In this document: positions 6,887 to 13,543 of the stretch, one piece after another
How the letters are laid out: the number at the start of each line of letters is the position of its first letter
How positions within the stretch are numbered: position 1 is the stretch's first letter
Origin: Nitrospinota bacterium
GTDB taxonomy: Bacteria > Nitrospinota > Nitrospinia > UBA9942 > JAHJSF01
Assembly (NCBI GenBank): GCA_018830405.1
Contig: JAHJSF010000176.1
Location: forward strand, 1 to 13,569
Direction: 5' to 3'
Length of the DNA: 13,569 nucleotides
Made by a program: the position numbers and the translations under genes
Notes under the pieces: generated by a model
Told to the model about the DNA's origin: nothing
The model's input: only the letters and a program-made list of their open reading frames with translations
Databases searched by the model: none

Positions 6887-7729
6887 TTAGGCAAACTTGG
6901 CTTTAAGCTTTTCGATATCAACGTCATAACCTATTTTCCTGATATTCTCAACTAAGGTCTTGGGGGTGGTCTTTTCGGTATCAAAGAGGATAGAGGCCTC
7001 TGTAGCAACAAAACTAACAGTTACTTCGATTACCCCTTCGCCCCTTCTTAGGCCATTCTCTATGATGAGGGCACAGTCGACAGAAGTCATTCCCAAAATG
7101 GGTAAATCAATAATTCGTTCGCCCGTGACCGCTGGCGGTTTGACAGGGGCAGGGGTTTCGACAGACACAGGTTTGTCAACCGGGCGGGGAGGGATAACAT
7201 CGGGCACCTTAATCTTGGCTGGAGGAATCTCCTCTTTAGGGGGCTCTTCCACGACGGTTGGGGGAGGAGCTTCTTTCTTCTCTTCCTCTTTCAAATACTC
7301 TTCCGGAACTACCGCCCCATATCCGGCCGCCTCCACGGCCGCAACAACATCTTTGATGGTCGAATAGCGGGGCATATATTCGGCGGTGAGAAGGTCGGTA
7401 GAGATGTTGACCGATGCCTCCAAAACCCCCTCAACTTTTTCAAGTACACCTTTTTCCACATTGTGGGCGTCTTCTTTGGTGTTCATACCGGTAATGGGCA
7501 ATTCAATCTTGGTGTGGGCAACGTCATAACCTAATTGCCTGAGATTCCCAACTAGGCCCCTGATGGTGGCTTTTTCGGTATCAAAAAGGATGGATATCTC
7601 TTCGGTGTCTACGCTAACGGTTGCTTCAATTACCCCTTGTCTTCTTCTTACGCCTCGGGCTATATTGTTGGCAAAGCTAGTGCTACGGACCATTCCCAAA
7701 ACAGGTAACTCAACGATTCGGTCAGCCAC
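6887..7729 (-). CDS. Triple HMA-domain protein lacking CxxC copper sites
   Basis: The 280-residue product has three HMA folds: about residues 5-72 (copA HMA1-like), 73-143 (HMA2-like) and 205-272 (HMA1-like). An acidic, proline-rich linker (about 150-203, several PP pairs) separates the second from the third. The metal-binding GMTCxxC has become GMVRSTSF, GMNTKEDA and GMTSVDC, so the protein keeps only one cysteine and should not bind Cu(I) in the usual way. A GTG at 7733-7735 also opens the frame, but the GTG at 7727-7729 aligns with the copA start (GTGGCTGACCGA against ATGGCTGAACGA), with a shared AAGAAGGA upstream. The frame ends just before a decayed fourth HMA, so it looks like the surviving N-terminus of a duplicated ATPase. 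Whether the protein still has a role, such as a scaffold or a partner of CopA or CopZ, is open. Confidence 0.8.
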   Translation of the reverse strand: MADRIVELPVLGMVRSTSFANNIARGVRRRQGVIEATVSVDTEEISILFDTEKATIRGLVGNLRQLGYDVAHTKIELPITGMNTKEDAHNVEKGVLEKVEGVLEASVNISTDLLTAEYMPRYSTIKDVVAAVEAAGYGAVVPEEYLKEEEKKEAPPPTVVEEPPKEEIPPAKIKVPDVIPPRPVDKPVSVETPAPVKPPAVTGERIIDLPILGMTSVDCALIIENGLRRGEGVIEVTVSFVATEASILFDTEKTTPKTLVENIRKIGYDVDIEKLKAKFA

Positions 7730-7759
7730 AGCCACCCCTTCCTTCTTTGTTGTTAGACT

Positions 7760-7963
7760 TTAAGCCGCCGGATAGTTTATATCCTCCAGCCGTTTCTTTA
7801 TGGCTTCCAGCGTAGCAGGTTCCTCCCACTCAACAGTAATTGTTTTGTTGACAGGGTCCCCTTCGACGAGAAGCACTCCGGCCAGGTCAATCAACTCACT
7901 CTTTATAGCATTCACACAATGCCCACACGATATATTCGGGACTGAAAAAATATTTTTATTCAT
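7760..7963 (-). CDS. copZ: CopZ-like copper chaperone (single HMA domain)
   Basis: This 67-residue protein is one complete HMA domain, the size of CopZ/Atx1-type metallochaperones that carry Cu(I) to the ATPase in the cytosol. The copper site is CGHC at residues 13-16 in SVPNISCGHCVNAI; the residue two before the first cysteine is Ile rather than the commoner Met. The rest shows the beta-alpha-beta pattern (VEGDPVNKTITVEWE, then LEAIKKRLEDINYPA). It starts 15 nt after the DUF2892 gene and ends about 30 nt before the triple-HMA gene, with a modest GGA ribosome site. Chaperone and ATPase in one directional group is the standard copper-export arrangement. Confidence 0.87.
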   Translation of the reverse strand: MNKNIFSVPNISCGHCVNAIKSELIDLAGVLLVEGDPVNKTITVEWEEPATLEAIKKRLEDINYPAA

Positions 7964-7978
7964 TATAGCATATCCAAA

Positions 7979-8164
7979 TTATGGTTTAACCCCCAATTTG
8001 CCCAGTATCCACATAGCTGGACACCAATCTGTAAAGGCTGATTGAAGCAGGTTCGCGCCGACAAAGGCGGTAAACCAGAGCCAATTTTTATTCATATATA
8101 CCGCCAGTAACAAACTCAACAAGACAAAAAACCCGGCCATCCCGCGTAATATTCTATTCATCAT
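7979..8164 (-). CDS. DUF2892 (YgaP-type) small inner-membrane protein
   Basis: The 61-residue protein matches the DUF2892 pattern: a basic start (MNRILRGMAG), a first helix at about residues 8-24, a short NKNWLW turn, a second helix at about 28-42, and the signature LLQSAFTDWCPAMWILGKLG at the end. The Cys-Pro in this signature is a conserved feature of the family. The same hairpin forms the membrane part of the rhodanese YgaP. Function is poorly known; relatives often sit beside sulfur-transfer, thiol-redox or metal genes. AGGAG lies 7 nt before the first of two consecutive ATG codons. It lies 15 nt before copZ and 54 nt after the beta-barrel gene, bridging the exporter and copper halves of the cluster. 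Confidence 0.82.
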   Translation of the reverse strand: MMNRILRGMAGFFVLLSLLLAVYMNKNWLWFTAFVGANLLQSAFTDWCPAMWILGKLGVKP

Positions 8165-8218
8165 AATTTAGCTCCTACAAAATAATACTATTTTTATCAA
8201 ATACAAGCCAACAGATAT

Positions 8219-9508
8219 TTAGAAGGTATATCTAACCCTGGCATAAATATTTTTATTCTTTTCCATCCCCCCAAACTCGGTAATATAATCCTCACCCCAG
8301 GGGAGGTTGGCCCCGGTAGTAACCTTCCACTGGTCGGTTATATCATAACTGACACTCGGCCTGAAATAGCCGTCATTATCCGACGGAGAATAGAAGGTAA
8401 AAAGTGAGACCCGCACCGTCTGATTATTGAGCAATTTGGTAATCCTGTTGGTCAAAAGATGTCTATGCTCGTCCCAATAGTAGTCGTTGGGGAGGAGGGC
8501 CTCTTTATAGTTATCATAGTCGAGTTTCCTCTCGTACAGATATTGAAAACCAACCTTCAGGTCGCTGCCAAGATCAACCTCGTAGCCGGTCATAGCCTTG
8601 AAGGAAGAATTCTCTATCATCCTATCGGTTCCATCCGTATCCTCAGGTGATTCATAATATCCAACTTCAATATTACCTATGCCTCCGGCTATTGCCCCTC
8701 TGATACTCGCACCGTAGACATTAAGCTTCTGATAGTAGAGTTCCCTATTGGCCTCATCCAGATAACTGCGCGGATTTTTATCAAACCCCCTGAAGTAGTA
8801 GAAGGCAAACTCGTTCCCCCCCACATTCTTATAGACACGGGCTGCATACTCAGCATGGTTGATATCCTTGGTCGGTTCTACCAGAGTTCTCTCCGATTCC
8901 GTTCCGGCTATCCCCTGCTGAAAGCTGTCGAAGAATGAAAGCCTGTCCCCTTCCGGTATCGTATTCGGAGTAAAGTAGGGGATAGCTACCAGGTCAACAT
9001 TGGCCAACGCTGGATAGAGAGAGGCCTTTAAGGCATAAGATGGTTTCTTCAGATACTCATCGTCACGCCCCGTAAAGAAGGAGATATAATCCTTCGGGAA
9101 GAGGTCGTTTATAAAAAGGTAATCCCCTGTCCCCCAGGTCAGCACCTGAAGCCCTGCCTTTAGGTCAACCATGTCGTGAGGGGTAAAAGCAAGGTTTAAC
9201 TCCCTCAGCTCTACCTCAGTCTCGTCATCATTGTGCTGGTCAACAAGAAAATCACCTTTGAAGGATATAACTCCCCCCTTATCGGCCAGGTAGTTATCTC
9301 CGTCAAAATAGTATTGGGTCTTAAGCTGTCCCCTCTGCTCGGAGAGGTTAAAGTCTTCATGCTTGGTGCCGTCATCTTCAAGCTTATAGCCGTAGGCCGC
9401 CTCTAAAAAGCCATGAACTTCCGGTAGCTCTGCCTTGGCCACCCCCAAGGGGATAAGCCAGGCAGTCAGCGCAGCTATTACTATATTCTTTATCCTTACT
9501 GTACCCAT
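8219..9508 (-). CDS. Predicted outer-membrane beta-barrel protein
   Basis: The 429-residue protein begins with a signal peptide (KNIVIAALTAWLIPLGVAKA, cleavage near residue 26). The mature part is rich in alternating aromatic/polar strands such as QLKTQYYFDG, VGYYESPED, VGFQYLYERK and VRVSLFTFYSP. The last residues, YARVRYTF, end in Phe preceded by aromatic/hydrophobic residues in alternation, the classic BAM recognition signal. The internal WGTGDYLFINDLFP stretch resembles DUF1302/alginate-export-type barrel proteins; this family guess is tentative. The ATG lies within the end of the LolA-like gene (13-nt overlap) with AGGAGGG about 10 nt upstream, so the two are translated together. Its likely role is the outer-membrane component, a channel or receptor, for whatever the RND permease and LolA-like protein move. 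Confidence 0.78.
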   Translation of the reverse strand: MGTVRIKNIVIAALTAWLIPLGVAKAELPEVHGFLEAAYGYKLEDDGTKHEDFNLSEQRGQLKTQYYFDGDNYLADKGGVISFKGDFLVDQHNDDETEVELRELNLAFTPHDMVDLKAGLQVLTWGTGDYLFINDLFPKDYISFFTGRDDEYLKKPSYALKASLYPALANVDLVAIPYFTPNTIPEGDRLSFFDSFQQGIAGTESERTLVEPTKDINHAEYAARVYKNVGGNEFAFYYFRGFDKNPRSYLDEANRELYYQKLNVYGASIRGAIAGGIGNIEVGYYESPEDTDGTDRMIENSSFKAMTGYEVDLGSDLKVGFQYLYERKLDYDNYKEALLPNDYYWDEHRHLLTNRITKLLNNQTVRVSLFTFYSPSDNDGYFRPSVSYDITDQWKVTTGANLPWGEDYITEFGGMEKNKNIYARVRYTF

Positions 9509-10293
9509 TTTGCAGGCGCCCTCCTAAGATAGCGTTCGGCAAATACAGACTCATCCAGACCAACATTATAATCTATGCCGAGGAAGTCGATAGTTGTCTC
9601 CCCCCCTCTCAGGAAGTTTTTGGCGTGAGACTTAGTGACGGTTGGGATGCCTTCGATATCCTTCACCTCAAGGGCCTCAACCACACGTATCAGCTTACCC
9701 TGCCCATCATAATATTCAGCCTTCATCGGGATAAAATTGGCCTTATCTATCCAGACATAGTAGTAGGCAAACTCAACCCCTTTGCTATCCTTCGGGGTAT
9801 TCTTGATCTTGTGTAGATTCCCCTCTGAACCGACAAGCTGATGATCATCCTCGTTGGTTCCGCGGCCCGATACATCCTCATAGACAAAGTGCGACCCGAT
9901 AAAACTAGACCGTTTATCACTGGCCGCTATACGCTTGACGAGATCCAAGGCCGGTAGATACAACCAGCGGTCATCGTCCTGCCCAGGGTGTTTCCAAACC
10001 ATAAAGACCATCTTGGCCACATCAGCCGGTTCTGTGAAGTAGACATAAAACTTCTGGTCTCCCCCATCCTTAATGTTGAGACGCAATATTCTAAACTCAC
10101 GGACTCTCTCTCGCCCCTGAGAATCGGTAATGGTCATACGCACATCAGACTTACCGTCTTTTCCTGCATAATATGAGGCCAGGTTGGCCTTATTTATTAT
10201 CTCGTTGGCGGTGAGCCCCTCCGCAAAGAGGGCTCCGCCGCCTATCAATACAAAACTTATAGCTATAACCGCTATTCGTCTAATTTTATTCAT
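9496..10293 (-). CDS. LolA-like exported protein (outer-membrane lipoprotein-sorting-like)
   Basis: The 265-residue protein has an N-terminal signal peptide (RRIAVIAISFVLIGGGALFA, cleavage near residue 24), so it should be periplasmic. The mature sequence fits the LolA-like family annotated as outer membrane lipoprotein-sorting protein: DVRMTITDSQGRERVREFRI, FYVYFTEPADVAKMVFMVWK, RWLYLPALDLVKRI and the SFIGSHFVYEDVSGR block. LolA-fold proteins shield lipid or acyl chains in a hydrophobic cavity. This subfamily commonly neighbours MMPL-type RND permeases, and lipid or hydrophobic cargo transport is the usual inference, unproven here. A strong GGAGG ribosome site precedes the ATG, and the 3' end overlaps the beta-barrel gene by 13 nt. 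Confidence 0.83.
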   Translation of the reverse strand: MNKIRRIAVIAISFVLIGGGALFAEGLTANEIINKANLASYYAGKDGKSDVRMTITDSQGRERVREFRILRLNIKDGGDQKFYVYFTEPADVAKMVFMVWKHPGQDDDRWLYLPALDLVKRIAASDKRSSFIGSHFVYEDVSGRGTNEDDHQLVGSEGNLHKIKNTPKDSKGVEFAYYYVWIDKANFIPMKAEYYDGQGKLIRVVEALEVKDIEGIPTVTKSHAKNFLRGGETTIDFLGIDYNVGLDESVFAERYLRRAPAKWVQ

Positions 10294-10338
10294 AACAATC
10301 CTCCATTTATTTAAAGATTAACCGTTAAACTAAAACAA

Positions 10339-12837
10339 TTAAGCGCACCCTTTTCTGTTGGCAGAGAGGTAGCAGAGAGGAACTGAGGCAACCAGTATAC
10401 CAATCACCACATAGATAACGGTCTGCAGGCCGACATTTGTATATCCCAAGAGGAGATAGGCAGCTACTACAGCTACAAAAGACCAGGTCAGCATACAGTG
10501 TCCCTTATTGCATCCAGCCGAGCTATCCAACTTGAGCAACAGATCCGGCCAGGTTGCCAGAACCGCAGGGAGAAGCAAGAGTGTTGCTAGTCCGGAAACG
10601 GCCATTATGGCAAACATGAAGAAGCCGACCGTGTTGTAAGGAACAAGCGGTGCCGCCAAGAGGGGCAAGAAGCCTATCGAAACAACCAGGGCATTCCTGA
10701 TTATCGCCCTTCCGGGGCCCTTGAACATCTCATCGGCCGTGGCCTGCCAATCCTGCTTTTCCTTATATATTTCCACCGACCTCTCTATAAAGTGGATGGC
10801 GAAGTCTATCGAGAGTCCCAAGGTTAGGGCCGATAAAATCGCTACCGGCATATCATAATCCTTACCTATAAAACCAAGGGTGGCATATATAACCAATATA
10901 GTCACGGTCAAAGGTATCATCGATATTAAGGCCTTAACTGGCGACTTAAATAAGAACAACATCATAAAGAGAACAATAATCCAGCTTCCCAAGAAATTTT
11001 TTATCATACCGGTGACCATATTATGCTGCCAGACGACATTTATATAGGTCAGCCCGGCCCACTGGTGGCTTATCTCCATCGGGGCAGGATGCGTGGCCAT
11101 ATAATCCTCAACATATTCCACCACCTTAGACATATCCTTATTGTCACCGCTCTTAAGCTGCAGCCATATATTCACCTTGGAATAATCAGGCGTAGTCAGA
11201 TGCCACAGGTCATCCGGCTTATGCGAATTCTCAAGAGAGATAATCGACTGGGCAATGGCAGCCTTGGTTTCGGGAATTACATTATTAATCCTATCCCCCC
11301 CTAAAAGTTCGTAATAGACCTTCTTAACCATGTCGGCCAAGGAGGTGGTCTTACCAACCAGACCGCTGGCCATCATGCTCTCTTGTAATCCCTCAACATA
11401 GGTAAGCATTTCAGGGTGTATAAATGCCTCAGCCGTTTTGTCCTTGGCCTCAACCACCAGGTAGGCCCCGTATGTTCCGGCAAAGTGTTCGTTCAAAACC
11501 CTGTCGGCCACCCTTATCGAATGATCCTTGTTGAACCAACGAACAGGGTTATCATTCACCTGTATATGGCTGATACCGTAGCCGGAGACAACCACCAAAA
11601 GTATGGTAGCGGCAAAGACCATCTTGGCATGCTTAATCGAAGCAACCTTAAGCCAATGCAAAACCTTGTTCAGGATAAACGCCCCCTCTTCCTGATTCTT
11701 CAAACGGCTTCTCTCGAATTTCCCAAAGTTTACAACCATTATGTAGGCAGGTATAAAAGTGATGGTTAAAACCCAAGCCAACATAACACCGAAGGCCACA
11801 AAGACACCGAATACCTGAACCGGAGGAATCGGTGAAAATGAGAGGGAGAAAAACCCAACCGCCGAAGTCAACGATGTGTAGAGCATCGGGGTAAATAGTT
11901 CCTTCATAACAAAGCTGATCGTCTTCCCCTTATCATTAAAATCAGGATACCTGTCGTAAAACTCACTCATGATATGAATCGAGTCGAGAACCGATATCGG
12001 CATAAGGAAGATAGGAATCATTGAGCTCATTATATGAACCGGGAACCCGAAACCGATTAAAAGACCCATCGTTACAATAACCGTAACCATGGCCACCAGC
12101 ATCGGGGCAATAATCAGCTCTATCGACTTAAAGAAGACCCACATCAGAATAAAGATAACCAGACCGGCCAAAGGAGCCGAAATAGCCATCTGCTTAAACA
12201 TCTCCGTCCCAAACTGGTCATTGGCTACCGGCAGCCCCGTATAATGAAACTCCTCGTCCCCCTTATACCGCTCAACAATCTTCTTTATCTCCAGGGTAAC
12301 CTCATAGCTGATATCCTTCTGCCTGATAGGTACATAGATGGCCATCGCCTTCCCATCCTCAGAGACAAGCAGACCCTTAAACATAGGGTTATCCTCAGCC
12401 TCACTCCTTATATGTAGCGCCTCTTCTTCTGTCTTAGGCGGTTCCGGCATAAGCCAGTTAAAATGAACCGCACCTATGCCCGCCTGCTCAACATTATCCT
12501 TGGTGGAAGGGGAAATAATCTCTTCGGCTATAACACCGTCTAACTTCTTAATCTCCTCAGTTATATTGTAAATAGCCCCCAGAGACTTTACATTAAAGAC
12601 CCCCTCGGGATGCTTATTGTTAACCACCCCGACAACAATCATGTCGTAGAGGGCAAACTCTATCTTCATCGCCTCATGGGCCACCCTGACAGGGGCAGTA
12701 TGCGGCAGCATGTTTTCAGGGTCGGTATCCATCTTCACCTTGTAAAACTGACTCAAGGTAAGCACCACCATAAGGGCCGCTATAGTCAATATAAGCTTCG
12801 GCCTCTTAATGGAAAAATCTGTAATCTTTCTAAACAT
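10339..12837 (-). CDS. RND/MMPL-family permease with a cysteine-bearing C-terminal extension
   Basis: The 832-residue inner-membrane protein shows the duplicated RND plan: helix 1 (about residues 13-32), a large periplasmic loop to about 212, five helices to about 385, helix 7 (about 402-420), a second loop to about 610, then five more helices to about 765. Each half has an in-membrane aspartate in an SxxDxxIH-like motif, D285 (LDSIHIM) and D678 (SIDFAIHF), positioned like the proton-relay residues of MMPL/HpnN-type proteins. That group exports lipids and other hydrophobic compounds rather than forming AcrB-type drug pumps. After helix 12 there is an unusual tail with CNKGHC at 776-781, two more hydrophobic helices, a further Cys and a terminal KGCA. 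A GGGAG site lies about 8 nt before the ATG. It follows the ArsR gene by 15 nt. Confidence 0.92.
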   Translation of the reverse strand: MFRKITDFSIKRPKLILTIAALMVVLTLSQFYKVKMDTDPENMLPHTAPVRVAHEAMKIEFALYDMIVVGVVNNKHPEGVFNVKSLGAIYNITEEIKKLDGVIAEEIISPSTKDNVEQAGIGAVHFNWLMPEPPKTEEEALHIRSEAEDNPMFKGLLVSEDGKAMAIYVPIRQKDISYEVTLEIKKIVERYKGDEEFHYTGLPVANDQFGTEMFKQMAISAPLAGLVIFILMWVFFKSIELIIAPMLVAMVTVIVTMGLLIGFGFPVHIMSSMIPIFLMPISVLDSIHIMSEFYDRYPDFNDKGKTISFVMKELFTPMLYTSLTSAVGFFSLSFSPIPPVQVFGVFVAFGVMLAWVLTITFIPAYIMVVNFGKFERSRLKNQEEGAFILNKVLHWLKVASIKHAKMVFAATILLVVVSGYGISHIQVNDNPVRWFNKDHSIRVADRVLNEHFAGTYGAYLVVEAKDKTAEAFIHPEMLTYVEGLQESMMASGLVGKTTSLADMVKKVYYELLGGDRINNVIPETKAAIAQSIISLENSHKPDDLWHLTTPDYSKVNIWLQLKSGDNKDMSKVVEYVEDYMATHPAPMEISHQWAGLTYINVVWQHNMVTGMIKNFLGSWIIVLFMMLFLFKSPVKALISMIPLTVTILVIYATLGFIGKDYDMPVAILSALTLGLSIDFAIHFIERSVEIYKEKQDWQATADEMFKGPGRAIIRNALVVSIGFLPLLAAPLVPYNTVGFFMFAIMAVSGLATLLLLPAVLATWPDLLLKLDSSAGCNKGHCMLTWSFVAVVAAYLLLGYTNVGLQTVIYVVIGILVASVPLCYLSANRKGCA

Positions 12838-12852
12838 TTAAAATCTCCCTTT

Positions 12853-13131
12853 TTATATTAAACAAGATTCAATACAACCAATTATCTTCAACACCTCTCT
12901 ATTCTTAATAGAATAGTAGACCACATTCCCCTCCCGTCGTGACTCAAGAATCCCCTTGCTCTTCATGCGGGTTAAATTTTGTGACGTAATCGACTGCTTC
13001 ATCTGAAGGCTGTCCTGTATTTCTGATACAGACATTTCCTTATCTCTCAATATAGCGATAATCTTTAAACGATCCGGATGGGCTATCACCTTCATTGCCT
13101 CAGCCGCAAGTTTGTAACGTTCATCATCCAT
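12853..13131 (-). CDS. ArsR-family winged-helix repressor
   Basis: The 92-residue protein is a compact ArsR/SmtB-type dimer: an N-terminal helix, the HPDRLKIIAILRDKEMSVSEI segment, the recognition helix region QSITSQNLTRMKSKGILESR, and the wing RREGNVVYYSI. The classical ELCVCDL arsenic/cadmium site is absent (EMSVSEI here), and the usual zinc-binding acidic/His set in the last helix is not obvious. Instead the C-terminus has two cysteines, C86 and C90 (GCIESC), which could form a thiol, persulfide or metal sensor. The inducer is unknown. An AAGGA site lies about 7 nt before the ATG. As first gene of the cluster with a promoter and small inverted repeat upstream, it probably represses itself and the genes that follow. 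Confidence 0.9.
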   Translation of the reverse strand: MDDERYKLAAEAMKVIAHPDRLKIIAILRDKEMSVSEIQDSLQMKQSITSQNLTRMKSKGILESRREGNVVYYSIKNREVLKIIGCIESCLI

Positions 13132-13170
13132 ACTTAATTCCTTTCAAGTTGTGAAGACTTATTAAAGTAT

Positions 13171-13187
13171 TAATATATGGTAATATT
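13171..13187. promoter_or_regulatory. Imperfect inverted repeat over the arsR -10 box
   Basis: On the minus strand TATTAC and TTAATA form a near-perfect inverted repeat with a 6-nt centre that covers the TACCAT -10 box, and the flank is strongly A+T-rich. ArsR-family repressors typically bind such A+T-rich dyads over their own promoters. That this is the operator is inferred, and the exact limits are uncertain. Confidence 0.4.
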
Positions 13188-13205
13188 GTAATTGTTCTTT
13201 GTCAA
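13177..13205 (-). promoter_or_regulatory. Sigma70-type promoter of the arsR-RND cluster
   Basis: On the minus strand there is a consensus TTGACA -35 box (13205-13200), a 17-nt spacer and a TACCAT -10 box (13182-13177). Transcription would start near 13170, giving a leader of about 40 nt before the repressor gene. It is the only strong promoter I see ahead of the cluster down to copA, but internal promoters cannot be excluded. Confidence 0.65.
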
Positions 13206-13234
13206 GAGGGGATAGGGGAGATTTGAACTATATA

Positions 13235-13274
13235 TTAACCACTAAACCACGAAACACACTAAAAACACTAAAAG
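13235..13274 (-). repeat. CACTAAA/CCACGAAA dispersed repeat
   Basis: On the plus strand it reads TTAACCACTAAACCACGAAA followed by short CACTAAA units. Its complement (GTGGTTTAGTGGTTAA) resembles the repeats at 11-45 and 1146-1173, but here it is inverted and not next to a stop codon. Confidence 0.45.
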
Positions 13275-13285
13275 ACCCAACCTCT

Positions 13286-13315
13286 TGTCATTCCCCGATT
13301 TAATCTGGGAATCCA
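13286..13315. repeat. GTCATTCCCC palindromic repeat, copy 1
   Basis: TGTCATTCCCCGAT and ATCTGGGAATCCA form an imperfect palindrome with a TTA centre. The same element recurs at 13440-13470 in direct orientation. This REP-like palindrome type is widespread in intergenic DNA of environmental bacteria. Confidence 0.65.
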
Positions 13316-13330
13316 CTTACCAAAAGATTT

Positions 13331-13357
13331 AGACAGGATAACAGGAATGGACCGGAT
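13331..13357. repeat. ACAGGAT-type short tandem repeat
   Basis: AGACAGGAT, AACAGGA and ATGGACCGGAT are successive variants of one short unit. It resembles the AACAGGATTAACAGGAT dispersed repeat seen in many environmental genomes. Confidence 0.4.
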
Positions 13358-13368
13358 GTTTTTCTGCT

Positions 13369-13386
13369 CCCCCTTTAGCAAGGGGG
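13369..13386. repeat. C5/G5 hairpin repeat
   Basis: CCCCCTT (13369-13375) pairs perfectly with AAGGGGG (13380-13386) around a TAGC loop, and is followed by a second GGGGG run (AAGAAGGGGGATTTGA). This is a common dispersed intergenic hairpin. It is not followed by a T-run. Confidence 0.55.
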
Positions 13387-13439
13387 AAGAAGGGGGATTT
13401 GAAACTGTGAACACATTAAGCCCTTAGAATTTTTTTTGC

Positions 13440-13470
13440 TGTCATTCCCCGACGCGATCGGGGAATCCAG
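13440..13470. repeat. GTCATTCCCC palindromic repeat, copy 2
   Basis: TGTCATTCCCCGA and TCGGGGAATCCA pair around a CGCGA centre, a better palindrome than copy 1 at 13286-13315, and they share the same outer arms. Confidence 0.65.
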
Positions 13471-13522
13471 TTCTACCATCCCCTTCTCGCCCCCTATAAT
13501 AAGGTCTTCTCATCCTTTGCCT

Positions 13523-13543
13523 CCTCCCCCCTCGCGGGGGAGG
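13523..13543. repeat. CCTCCCCC/GGGGGAGG hairpin repeat
   Basis: An 8-bp perfect stem (13523-13530 with 13536-13543) surrounds a 5-nt loop, followed by further G-runs up to the window end. This is a common dispersed intergenic hairpin type; its right end may run past the window. Confidence 0.55.

Noticed and set aside
9384-9566. Minus-strand frame of 60 codons spanning the LolA-like/barrel junction
   Set aside because: It overlaps two well-supported genes in another frame and has no motif or ribosome site of its own.
13286-13470. Two similar GTCATTCCCC units as a possible CRISPR-like array
   Set aside because: Only two copies are present, 154 bp apart, and each is itself a palindrome. There are no regular spacers and no cas genes.
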